The position numbers and the translations under genes are program-made. Under the pieces are notes generated by a model. That model had not been told where the DNA came from. It saw only the letters and a program-made list of their open reading frames with translations, and made no database searches. A stretch of 64,000 nucleotides of DNA, from contig VXBA01006569.1 in assembly GCA_013399895.1 (NCBI GenBank), forward strand, positions 434,001 to 498,000, written 5' to 3'. Below are positions 13,353 through 23,566 of this stretch, piece after piece (the first letter of the stretch is position 1; every line of letters begins with the position of its first letter). The stretch comes from Serilophus lunatus (Eukaryota > Chordata > Aves > Passeriformes > Eurylaimidae).

Positions 13353-16300
13353 TGGAGAAAGCTTTGGAGGGTAAGGGATATAATTTCTCTTTTGGGTGTC
13401 TTTCTTTTATTAAATGAATACTCTATGAAGCAACTGCTGCTGTAAATTATTAAATTTACTTGTGCATTTTTTGCCAATTCTGTGGGACAAGGTCTTGGTA
13501 TTCTTTACTCAAATCTGCCTTTTTTTTTTTTGCAAAATTCAAAATACAGCTTTCGTAGGCACAAAGCCACATTTGTGTGATCTATCTCCGTATTACCTCC
13601 CTTGACTATGTCCCCAACATCAGGTTCCCTTACAGGAAATCAAGAGGGGGCTGGGAGCCTCAGTGGGCAATGGATGTCAAGTGAACTCAGCTGGACCTGG
13701 ACCTGCAACTGCACATCCATCCAAAAGCCCCACCATTTACCGGACTGTGCACATCCCACTGTCAGCACGCCCTCTGACCCTGATGACACCACTATCCTCT
13801 CACAGACATCAGGGTCCCCTGCACCTGAAGATGCTGAACAGGCTGCTTATGACATTCATAGGGGGGTAAATTAGGGGTGTGACATTCAAGACTGGCTGTC
13901 TTTAAAGTCCTGAGACCATCTGCATGCAAGAACCCATGTGAAACAATACCTGTGCCTGCAGTGCAAAATACTATTTGACTTTTAAAACTGAATCCAGTGC
14001 TTTCAGAGTCATCCTCATCTCACCTCCTCTCCCTGCCTGGCTGGCCAAGATGCTAATTTTGGCTCTTCTGGACCCAGGCATGCATTAGTCATCAGATCAT
14101 TTATTTTATTATGACTTTTCATCTTAATCCTGATAAAATCCAACTCCAGGAAAAGATCAAATGACAACAAAATGGAACAGTGTCTGAGGCAAAATCCTTT
14201 CTTATTTGAATTTGGGTAAAGGTATCTCATATGAAGGCACTTATTCGCTTAAAGAAAAACTTGCTGCTAATACCTGTTTTACAGTTGTAGGGGTACAAAT
14301 GCCTTAACAATTGATTGTTAGCAGTCAATTTACAGAATTATTCTTCAGTGATCCCCCGATTTAATCTCTTTTCATGGGCAAGAAGCCTTTTTTAATGGGA
14401 TGGTTGGCAAAAGACCTTTTCATCTCACTTACAAAAGGCAGCCTTAAACACTAAGTTCTAACTATGAATTACTGGAACATTGCGACCTGAGGCATCATGC
14501 ACTTACTGGTTGATTAATGGTCTTCACATATCTTAAAAATAAACATGGGAGAATACCAAGCGTAACAGGAAGATTTTATTACAATAATTTCTTCCCTTGA
14601 CTGCTAGCCCACAGCTTTAGTGAATGGATCAGCCATCAGAGCCAATCAGAGACTGGACAGATAGTGGGGACACAAAGGAGACAGCACAGCCATGTAATGA
14701 GGATTGTGCTGTTTCCCCTCCTCATCTCTTCAATTTAATAACCTCTCAGAGGTTATGATTTGCAGAGAGTGCTGCTCCCAAGGGAGGCATAAATATGGAG
14801 TAGGGCTGGACTGAAACAGGCATCATTTAGAAGAGGAATCCATGAGAGAAGGAGGACTGCACTCCCACAAACAGAGAAATCACAAAGGTAGCAAGGAAGA
14901 GGAGAAGCAGACACAATGCAGCAGAGGAGGGAGGAGAACGGTGCCTGGATGCCTTTGCCACGTGAGCCAAGGAGAAGGCAAGGATGATTTGGTGGGATTC
15001 CACCTGTAAAAGGAGATAAGGGATGCAGCAATGACTCCCACTGAGGAGGAGAGGAAGGGACATTTATTTTATTTTCTGCATCCTGAAATCCAAACCCTGG
15101 CTCTAGTTAAGGATGCTGGCCATGGGATAAAAGATGCTGATTATTGTGGAGATTCAGCAAGCAGGATTGAGCAGTGGCACCATGCTAAAGACAGGATAGA
15201 GGGAAGTTTAAGATAAGCAAGTTTAGGATGAGGCATAACAGGGCTGTGATGGGGCGAGGTGTCACACTGAAGGTTAGCAGAGAAGCCTGGGAGGCAGGGA
15301 AGGCAGGTATATCCTAGTCCTTCTGCACTAGACATCCACAGGAGCAATGAACTAACAGGAAACCTGTGGCTCTTGTGTGTTCTCCACCTACATTGTCCAA
15401 CTGCACTCTGCCTTTGAGCGAAACACAAGCGGTTTGGGGCAGAATCAATGTCAATCAATTGGCACATCCTTACCAAAGCAGTGTCTTGTCTACGTCTGGC
15501 TGGAGAGGTTTCTTAGGAAAAACTTAATTGAACAGATCTCAACACTTCTTATTTCAAAAATTATTTTCTTGCCTATTTAGTGACTCAGCTCTCAAATAAT
15601 ATAAAATTTAAAAAAAAAAGTCATTTATCTGTTAAGATCTTACAGTTGCTGGCTCATTGAAGTTGAGTTACAGGTGGGGGTGACAAAAGGTGCAGAGGCC
15701 CCCCTGTGCTGCTGTTCTTGAGAGAGGGAGCAGGAGATCGGTATCAGAGAGGGATCTACTTCAGCAAAGGACCAGCTGACACATGCTTCCTAGCACAAAG
15801 ATAACTAACCATGGAAGAACAAGCACAAGCAGAAGTATCTCTGCACAATTATGCTCCAATTCCTAACTCTCCTGAGCTGTAAAAATAACTATTCTGGATC
15901 TATATTTTAAATTAAACAAGCATATGCATTTCATGGAGTTTACCACAAGATTACCCTAAACTATGTGTAGGGGATCACACACGACACCTTAAGGAATATC
16001 GTAATTCAAGACAACAACAGCAATGACTTTTCTTTTTCCCATGGAAAATTATTAATCTCCTACTAGGTCTTAAATTTAATTTTATTTCTATCCATATGTA
16101 AAGCAGAAATGAAGGGATTGCACATCCACTGAAAATGAGAAACTACTCTTGCTATGTCTCACCTGCTTTCACAGCAGTATTTTGCCCCAGCCTCTTTAGT
16201 AGCATCACTGCTTAAAGGTGTGGACCAAAAGCTTTCCATCCCTCAGGACTATCCTTCAAAGCCCTCTCTTCCTCCACAAATACTTGGCACAGCTCCATAA

Positions 16301-19300
16301 ATCAGCTGCCATGGGCATGCAGAGCACGACTTAGGGCTGGGTGACGCCAGCTTGCAGCAGCTCAGTTCCGCTACTTCCCCCAGACCCAGGAAGAGCACAC
16401 CATGAGCCAAGGTGGGAGGAGCAGGGAGCTGAAATGGAGGAGTGGGAAAAGGGCGTGAACACCCTTTGCTTTCCCGCTCCATGCCATTGTCTGCTTTTAC
16501 CTACTGCTCATAACTACAGCATGCACACACCTGAAGTGCAACATGTTCAGCATCTAGGCTTCTAAATCCAAGACTCTGATTTACCTATAATTTGCTTGAG
16601 ATTTGCATATCAATCCTTCTTGCCTGAGGCTCTTGAGCAGGTGAAATAACAATCAAAAATTGCACACACTGAACCTCCTTTTGCTGCCCCAAATTCAGTG
16701 AACAACACTCAGAGAGTTCCCCTGGGAGACACCAAGGGAACCTCGTTGCATAGACAAAATGACTGCAATTTTGCAATAGTCCTGGGGTATGCCAGATGCT
16801 TTTAATCTCTGTCAGGAGCAGAAAGTGATTCCAATTACATCACCACACAACACGCTGGAGCAGTCACAAGCTGAGTGAACAGCAAGGTTGCTTTGCTCAT
16901 TTCTTATAGCACTACCAAAATTCTTACAAGCTTATCCGCCATTTTTCACCTTTGATTCCAGCTAAATAATGGGAAGGCACAAAACCCTTATTATAAAAGA
17001 ACATACAAAATTCCTAGTGTTTAAGGGACTTCTGCCTCTCCAAACTGATTTATAGCACAGGTGCTCTTCTGTGGAAATCAACTCCTTCTGAGAATAATGC
17101 AAGGCATTATTATTTCTAAAATTTACAAACTAAAACAAGCTCATCTTTCAGTGAGTCCTTTCCCTCTCTCTTCTTGTTCTTGCTGACTCTTATCCTCTTA
17201 CCCATTTCTCAACAGAAGGACTAACAAGGAATAATTTGAGAATGATATATGATTAGGTTTATTAGCCAAGTCTTTTTAATTTAAATATTCAATTTGTGGC
17301 TTCCAGTAACAGCAGGGTAGGCAGTATCCTTTCTCCTGCCCTTCACAAAAGAAAACAGATAAGGAATTAGCCATGGGTCTAGATACATTGAGGACTTTAC
17401 TACATGTGAGCTGGCTGCCTCAAAGCCAGATGCTGCAAAACTACTTAGCATCACTCCAGACTCCAGACTGTACTTTAAAAATAACATACTGGGAAAGCCT
17501 GCAGCAAGTTAAAGAGACAAGAACTATGCTTAGCAGCAGGTACAACATTTTTTCACTCTACATGCTGGGTATGGAAATATGCCCAGTGCCATCCGAGGTC
17601 GTGGTACTCCCTGGACAGACAACTAGCAAAGCATATCAGACGGGGTCAGACTTGGCTTTCTCTGATGACAGCATCACTAGTCTTGTTCAAACTAAGAGCT
17701 GAACTTTATTTTTAGCTGATAAATGTAAGAAAAGACTCAAGAGGTCTTGACTGGTGATGCATTTTTCCATTACAAACACTGTAGTGCAGTGCCCCTTGAA
17801 TCTGAAGTTTATGCTGACTGGGTGCCCTCTGAAAGAGCACATATCTGCTTCATTGTATCCAGCCATACTGGACTCCTCCTGCAACTGCCTGTATGATAGA
17901 TGTCACACACCGTGACACAAAAACATCTTCCTGTGATGTGCGTCGCTCTAGTGAGGAGTTTTGGGAGTGAAACTTGGAGATAAAGCAGAAGGTCTCGCCT
18001 GTGACCTTCACACCTGCTTCATAAGCAGTCACCTTGTGCTCTGCACAGTGGATCCAGCCTGGGCTTATCCAGGGGGAATCCCAGCTTGGCCACATCGCAG
18101 GGAACTGCACAGGCATTACTTGCAAAACAGGGAGGAATGATAAGCAAATGACCTGAATGTTGTGAGGAAAAATGTTGGCTACAAAAAGGATGGAATAAGA
18201 TATAACAGTGGTAAGACTTTATGAAGCAAAATAAATACACTGCAAGCACTTTTCTGCATATGCAAACCTGAAAATTGAGAGAATGCTGTTGGCTCAAAAA
18301 GCCAACAAGATCCTGTGCTCCCCTCTCCTAGCAGCACACAGAGTCCAAAAACACGAATGAACTAAAGAAATCTGGATCCTATTTTGTTGTTCAGCTCTGA
18401 TGACTCATCTTCCTTGAGCTCTCCATAGGCTAATGACAAGGAAACAAATACAGGCAGAACAGTATTGAACTTGGCATCACTCTGGCAAAGTTTTATCACT
18501 TAGCGCTACTTGCACATCTTGTGTCACCTGTGTCTCAAGTAAGAATTAAAGGTTTAATAAGCATATAGTCTGGGGTTTTTTCTCTCAAGCCACCAGTAAT
18601 TTTTGCTTGAATCCTGGGACAACCTAAAATTTAACCCAAGTAAGTTTTTGAGAAATTTGACATCCGATAGAGCTTAAGTCAAGCAGCCAGTCAGGGCAAC
18701 TCCTGTAAGCTCTCTCTTTAAATCTAGTGGGTCCCCCTTGAGCTGTGACCCAAACTGCTTCATGCAGAGCAGAGCCACGCATTAAGTGCAGAAGCCAAGG
18801 GACAGCCCCTGGGGATGCTCTATCCTGAGTCAGCTACTCCCATCCAGGAGTGGTAATGTGAAGTGGTGGCTTGACCCCTCTAAATCCTGTGTGAAAGACA
18901 AGACAGTTACACTCCTGAGACACCGTCAGTTGGATGCCAAGTGCAAGAGTCACTGACATCCACCCTGCCCTCACAGGCTGCCCTTCTCTCTCAGGAGCTC
19001 CCGCTCTTCTGAGTCCAATCTGGCCTCTCTACAGCAGTCTACTTTTGAAGGAACAGGGTGACACAAAATTATTAAATCATAAGTAAATTCTGTGGGCGCA
19101 ATTTTATGACTAAAAACAGTATAATTACCCTTGGATGTGATTTTTGGGCGATGGACTAAATTTCTTATCCTGGTTTGAATAGTCGTGTGCCTGTGAGCTT
19201 GCCTGCTTCCTCCATCTGTACTGACTGCCCTTTTAAAGACATCACTTCTCCTTACAAGCTTCTGGGACCCCACTTGCAGAAAGTGGTGCCTCCTCGACCT

Positions 19301-19823
19301 CCTAAAAGGGCTTTCCATCCTTCCTCACTCATTCCGGAAGCCTTCACATCAGATGGCAGTTGCCTGGAGGGGGAACGACCTTGGCTATCCCTTAGCAGAG
19401 CGATCTGGTGCTGCCCACCCACATCGGGTGACATTGCAATGCTAATTTACCTTCCAACGTCGATGCCAGAGTTAATCCTCTGATACCTCAGCTCCTCGGC
19501 TGGAAAAGTCGGGCCCTGGCGCGGCCCTCAGGAGGATGCAGGCGGCTGTGCCGGCTCCAGGCGCGGGCTGCCAGGGGTCGCGCCGGGGAGGGGGTTTCGG
19601 CTCTGAGTTCCGTCGCCTCCTGCGCTTCCCTCCGCCGGGGCCGGGCGGCGCTGGCGGCCGGGCGCTGCCCGCCGTCGAGGCGGCAGCGAGACACCGCCCA
19701 CGCCGGGGGTGGCCTCGCGTGGGTCCGGGGACGTGCGGGCGGCGCTTGCAGCAGACAGCCGGCGAGGGACCGCGACCGCAGCGCATCAGCAGCGCCCGGA
19801 GAGCCGAGCCGGGTCGGGTCGGG

Positions 19824-19874
19824 ATGCGGGCTCCGCCGGCCGCTGGGGCGAGCCGACCCCGAGTCCCGCACTGA
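19824..19874 (+). other. possible upstream ORF in SLC10A4 leader
   Basis: An ATG at 19824 opens a 16-codon frame (MRAPPAAGASRPRVPH) ending in TGA at 19872-19874. That is 73 bases before the SLC10A4 ATG and in a different frame. It matters only if transcription starts upstream of 19824, which the sequence alone does not show. Confidence 0.35.
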
Positions 19875-19947
19875 CCGGTCCCTCGCCATCCGCTCCCTCC
19901 TTCGGGGCTTGGCGGGGAGCCGGCGGCTCCCCGGGGCCGCGCAGCCC

Positions 19948-20333
19948 ATGGCCAGCTCCGAGCAGCCCCCGGTGGCGGCGGGCACCGGCGGCCCCGACGG
20001 CGGGTCACTGGCGGGGGGCGGCGAGGCTTTCGGGGACCGCTCCCTCAGCCAGGGCCTGAGCGTGCTGGTGGGGCTGGGGCTCTGCGTGACCATGCTGGGG
20101 CTGGGTTGCGCCGTGGAGCTGGGGCAGCTGGGGCAGCAGCTGCGGCGGCCCGTCGGGCTGCTGCTGGCCCTGCTGGGGCAATTTGTGGCCATGCCTTTTC
20201 TGGCCTTCCTCCTCGCCCTCATCTTCGCCCTGGACGAGGTGGCGGCTGTGGCTGTGCTGCTGTGCGGCTGCTGCCCCGGGGGAAACCTCTCCAACCTCAT
20301 GTCGGTGCTCGTCGACGGGGATATGAATCTCAG
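19948..20333 (+). CDS. SLC10A4: SLC10A4 exon 1
   Basis: This exon encodes residues 1-128 plus two bases of Ser129 and ends CTCAG/GTAGGC. It includes the first three hydrophobic segments and the motif LLCGCCPGGNLSNLMS, a hallmark of SLC10 proteins. No Asn occurs before residue 113, so the predicted luminal/extracellular N-terminus has no N-glycosylation sequon. Confidence 0.95.
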
Positions 20334-22070
20334 GTAGGCGCCCCACTGTCCTTCGCCCCCAGCCGGCCGGGTTGCGACNNNNNNNNNNNNNNNNNNNNNN
20401 NNNNNNNNNNNNNNNNNNNNNNNNNNNNNNNNNNNNNNNNNNNNNNNNNNNNNNNNNNNNNNNNNNNNNNNNNNNNNNNNNNNNNNNGATCCGACACATG
20501 CCTTCTGCTCCCTCCCCTAAAAAGCCTGCCTGCCCGCACCCGGCCGGGACAGGGAAGGCGCGGGGTGTGTGTGTGTGTCTTGACATGAGAAGCACCCGGC
20601 CGGCTGCAGAGCCCTCATACCGAGGGGGCTGCCCCCGGCCGGGCAGGCGGTGATCCGCTGTCTCTTTGGTTCCCCCGGCACAGCATTATCATGACGGCTT
20701 CCTCCACGCTGCTGGCCCTTTTCCTGATGCCCCTCTGCCTCTGGATCTACAGCCGCCACTGGATCAACACGGCCGTGGTGCAGCTGCTGCCCCTGGGGGC
20801 GGTAAGCCTGACGCTGGGCAGCACTCTGCTGCCCATCGGCCTGGGGGTGCTCATCCGCTACCGGCACCCCCGCGCCGCCGACCTGCTGGTCAAGGTAGGC
20901 ACGGCCCTGGAGGGGAGGGTTTGGCGGCCGCGCTGCGGGGGATGCTCGGGGACGGAGATCCGACGGCAGTAACCTTTCTGGTCCCTCACCCGATGGTATG
21001 CCTTCATACAGGCATATTCAACTACTTAGAATACAAAGACTTACAGTCTTGAAATAAAATGGTGTGACAGAGACGGAAAGAGAGGGAAAGGGCGGGTTAC
21101 CCCCTCTCATAGCACACGGGAAGGAGGGAAGCGTGGCGCTGCACCCTGCGAGCCATCCTGAACCCTGTAGCAGAGGCACTCCCCAGCATCCCGCTTTCTC
21201 CCCACACCTGCCGCACCCAGCGATAGCGAAACCAACCTGCGGGCACGGCCATGCTTCCTTAAAATATGCAACTGAATTAGCTTAATTGTGAAAGGAAGAG
21301 TGAAGTACAAGCCCTGGCTCTCTTGTTTCCCAGCAAGTCACCCCAAAGCAAAATGATGGAGGGTGACCTCAGCCCCTTCCTTTCCTAGAATACGATGAAA
21401 CACTACCAAAATCCCGAGCCAGGAGCAAACCTCTGAAGGGCAGAGCAACCATGTTTTGCAGTTTAGACTCTCTTAGCAAGCTTCTACCTGTTATGCTTAT
21501 CCTTTTAAACTAATAACCCTTGTGTTGTTTATCAATGTCTGTATCTGTTGCCAGATTTCCCTGTGGTCCCTCTTGGTGACTCTGGTGGTTCTGTTCATCC
21601 TGACTGGGACCATGCTGGGCCCAGATCTGTTGGCACACATTCCTGCATCTGTCTACGCCATTGCAGTGCTGATGCCTCTCGCAGGGTATGCCTTGGGATA
21701 TGGCTTAGCCACAGTCTTTAAAATGCCACCACACTGCAGGAGAACAGTGTCTTTAGAAACAGGATGTCAAAATGTCCAGCTCTGCACTGCCATCCTAAAG
21801 CTCACCTTCCCCCCGGAGCTCATAGGGGCCATGTACATGTTTCCCTTGCTTTACGCGCTTTTCCAGTCGGCAGAAGCGGGACTCTTCGTGCTGGTATACA
21901 AGATGTATGGAAGAGACAGCTACAAGCAAGATACACTTGGTGAAGAGGAAGACACAGATATTTCCTACAAGAAATTGAAGGAAGAGGAGGTAGCTGATAC
22001 TTCATATGGCACAGTGACCACAGAGGAGCACAACTCTATTCAGATGGAGCCGACACAGACAGCACTTTAG
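19948..22070 (+). CDS. SLC10A4: SLC10A4, orphan vesicular transporter of the SLC10 family
   Basis: Three exons (19948-20333, 20684-20894, 21555-22070) encode 370 aa. SLC10A4 is a multi-pass membrane protein of the sodium/bile-acid cotransporter family. It sits on synaptic vesicles of cholinergic and monoaminergic neurons and mast-cell granules, and its substrate is disputed (established knowledge). Visible features are a Gly/Ala-rich N-terminus (1-35), hydrophobic helices at about 36-58, 69-93, 97-122, 129-152, 163-187, 200-222, 231-254 and 282-316, the family motifs CCPGGNLSNLMS (108-119) and ETGCQNVQLC (267-276), and an acidic cytoplasmic tail with YKKL (337-340). The start at 19948 is the first in-frame ATG (G at +4, C at -3). 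The N-terminus is much shorter than in mammals, where the protein is about 437 aa. ZAR1 begins 680 bases downstream on the same strand. Confidence 0.95.
20379..20487. other. assembly gap (109 N)
   Basis: The run of N lies within intron 1 of SLC10A4, in the GC-rich island. Its flanks remain GC-rich, so a hard-to-sequence GC segment is likely missing. It does not interrupt coding sequence, because both flanking exons are complete. Confidence 0.99.
20684..20894 (+). CDS. SLC10A4: SLC10A4 exon 2
   Basis: The acceptor is CCCGGCACAG. One base completes Ser129, then residues 130-199 follow (IIMTASSTLLALFLMPLCLW and onward) to GTCAAG/GTAGGC, phase 0. The exon covers two hydrophobic helices and the connecting loop. 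Confidence 0.96.
21555..22070 (+). CDS. SLC10A4: SLC10A4 exon 3
   Basis: After a GTTGCCAG acceptor, codons 200-370 run to TAG. The exon encodes the last membrane helices, the conserved ETGCQNVQLC motif and a 53-residue acidic tail. The tail carries two YxxPhi-type sequences, YKKL (337-340) and YGTV (350-353), which could act in endocytic recycling. Confidence 0.96.
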   Translation: MSLWSLLVTLVVLFILTGTMLGPDLLAHIPASVYAIAVLMPLAGYALGYGLATVFKMPPHCRRTVSLETGCQNVQLCTAILKLTFPPELIGAMYMFPLLYALFQSAEAGLFVLVYKMYGRDSYKQDTLGEEEDTDISYKKLKEEEVADTSYGTVTTEEHNSIQMEPTQTAL

Positions 22071-22700
22071 GCGAGATAAAGCGGTGACTCTCTGGGATGC
22101 GAATGTGTGTTGTGTTTGCAACTAGGCTGGGGCTGCACTCGCTGCGGTGCGAGTGGAGCTGCCCGGCCTCCATCATTTCTCCAGCTGCTCCCATCATGCA
22201 AGGTGATGTGTGTTTATTACCATGACAATTCTACTTCCACAAAAATAAGTGTGGGGGGAAAAAAAAAAAAAAAGAAAACAGTGTCACTGTGACGCAGACC
22301 AGTAACTGTAAAACTTGGTGCAAGGAGGCTGCTGCCCAACTGAGTGCAGCAGGAAAGGGTAGGAGGAAAGAGACAGCCTTTTATAGAGACAAAAACCAAC
22401 TTGGTGCCAGTATGGATGAAGGGAAAAAACCACCTCTCACGTGTATCTCTGTGCCTCCCACCTGCTGTAAAGCATTGTGTTGCTCTCACCACAAATACAT
22501 GGCGAAGCCAAACCAAACCCGCACTCTCCGCTGTTTAATCCCGCGGTTGTAATAATTAAGAGCCGCGCTGCCTGGTTCACCTGGGGCGCTGTGCGTGGGT
22601 TGCGGGGTTGCCCGAGGCCTCGCACAGCTGGGGAGTGGAAGGGGCCGCAGGGGCGGCTGCCCGTCGAGGGCGGGGGGGAGCCTGACCCCGACCCCGCCCC
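22071..22700 (+). other. SLC10A4 3' UTR overlapping ZAR1 upstream region
   Basis: This gap separates the SLC10A4 stop from the ZAR1 core promoter. I find no AATAAA or ATTAAA here. GATAAA sits only 4 bases after the stop (22075-22080), and an AATAAG (about 22244) precedes a 15-A run near 22260. The A-run could be an old retrocopy or simple-repeat tail. The SLC10A4 cleavage site is therefore unassigned. Confidence 0.6.
22438..22583 (+). promoter_or_regulatory. ZAR1: candidate oocyte regulatory cluster upstream of ZAR1
   Basis: Three E-boxes occur, CACGTG (22438-22443), CACCTG (22459-22464) and CACCTG (22578-22583), together with one TAATTA homeodomain core (22553-22558). FIGLA binds CANNTG, and NOBOX binds TAATTG/A, in mammalian oocyte genes (established). 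Their use here is inferred. Confidence 0.4.
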
Positions 22701-22713
22701 GGGGGTATTTAAG
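22691..22713 (+). promoter_or_regulatory. ZAR1: ZAR1 core promoter: GC box plus TATA-like element
   Basis: A GC box (ACCCCGCCCCG, 22691-22701) directly precedes TATTTAAG at 22706-22713. If that acts as a TATA box, transcription starts near 22736 and leaves a 5' UTR of only about 15 bases before the ATG at 22751. Confidence 0.5.
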
Positions 22714-22750
22714 GCCGTCCCCCCAGGAGGGTTACTCCGGGTACGGTGCG

Positions 22751-23566
22751 ATGGCGGACGAGGCAATGGCGAGCTACCTGTACACCGCCTACCACCCCTA
22801 CTCCTACCGCTACCCCCCGCCCAAGGGCAAAGGGGGGCCTGCGGGCGGCTGGCGGCCACGGGGCAGCGGCTACTTCTCGGGCTACGGGGAGGCGACGGCT
22901 GCCGCCGAGTACTTCGACAACTACCAGCGGGCGCAGCTGAAGGCCATCCTCTCCCAGGTCAATCCCAACCTGACGCCGCGGCTCCGCAAGGCCAACACCA
23001 AGGAGGTGGGGGTCCAGGTGAACCCGCGGCAGGACGCCTCGGTGCAGTGCTCGCTCGGGCCCCGCACGCTGCTGCGCCGCCGCCCCGGCCCCGCCGCGCC
23101 GCGGCCCCGCGAGGCGGAGCGGGAGCAGGAGCTGGGCAGCCCCGCCACCACCAGCACCCGCGCCGTGCGCTTCCCCCGCACCATCGCCGTCTACTCGCCC
23201 ATGGCGTCCCGCAGACTCACCGCCTTCCTGGAGGAACCGGGCCCGGATCCAGAGCGGCGGCGGCAGCAGCAGGATAAAGCGGCGGCGGCGGTGGCCGTCG
23301 AGGAGGAGCCGGCCGCGCTGAGGGAGCAGCGCGAGGCAGAGGCGGCCGCCGTGCTGGCGAGCTGGGAGAAGCCCCCCGAGGGTGGCGCTGAGCCGCTGGG
23401 GCAGCGCCCGACCACCACCCCGGAGCCGGCGGCGGAGACGGAGGGGGGCCAGGAGGCGAAGGCACAAGTGGCGAAGGCACAAGTGCCGCAGGCAGCGCAG
23501 GCTGAGCCGCCAGCCGCGCCCCAGAAGCGGGAGCCGTCGGCGGGCAAGACCCGCCTGCGCTTCCAG
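22751..23566 (+). CDS. ZAR1: ZAR1 exon 1
   Basis: This exon encodes residues 1-272, starting MADEAMASYLYTAYHPYSYR and ending RLRFQ/GTAAGG. It is Tyr/Pro/Gly-rich at the start, has a conserved central block (VRFPRTIAVYSP, RRLTAFLE), then a low-complexity acidic linker containing a duplicated AKAQV pentapeptide. The same frame stays open upstream to 22595 but lacks an ATG there. Confidence 0.94.

Larger units (their letters stand above)
3881..19480. other. intergenic region SLAIN2 to SLC10A4
   Basis: These 15.6 kb have no supported gene. The longest open frames (for example 168 codons at 11301-11807 and 144 codons at 9842-10276) lack known motifs, splice context or repeat-free conservation cues, and look like chance. 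The region holds two CR1 fragments (9264-9396 and 10618-10866) and several two- or three-copy short tandem duplications. The first 1.3 kb may still be distal SLAIN2 3' UTR. Confidence 0.7.
19490..20370 (+). promoter_or_regulatory. SLC10A4: CpG island / promoter region of SLC10A4
   Basis: Base composition changes abruptly near 19490 from AT-rich to very GC- and CpG-rich. This covers the presumed 5' UTR and first exon of SLC10A4. I see no TATA box next to the start, so a dispersed CpG-island promoter is inferred. Long open frames on both strands here are a by-product of GC-rich sequence. Confidence 0.75.

Noticed and set aside
19781..19810. RE1/REST-like half sites (CAGCA ... GGAGAGC) upstream of SLC10A4
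   Set aside because: The spacing between half sites is wrong for the canonical motif and several key bases mismatch. Too weak to annotate.
19472..20300. Long minus-strand open frames (178 and 270 codons) over the SLC10A4 CpG island
   Set aside because: GC-rich sequence has few stop codons. The frames mirror the real SLC10A4 exon and show Arg/Pro/Ala-rich shadow composition.
22258..22275. A-run after SLC10A4 as the tail of a retroposed copy
   Set aside because: No target-site duplication or retrocopy body is visible upstream, so it is treated as a simple A tract.
22595..22750. N-terminal extension of ZAR1 in the same open frame
   Set aside because: No ATG in the extension, and the TATA-like and GC-box elements lie inside it. 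The ATG at 22751 has a strong context and fits the family N-terminus.
22709..23482. 257-codon minus-strand open frame over ZAR1 exon 1
   Set aside because: It is a shadow of the ZAR1 coding strand in GC-rich DNA, rich in Arg, Gly and Leu, with no family match.
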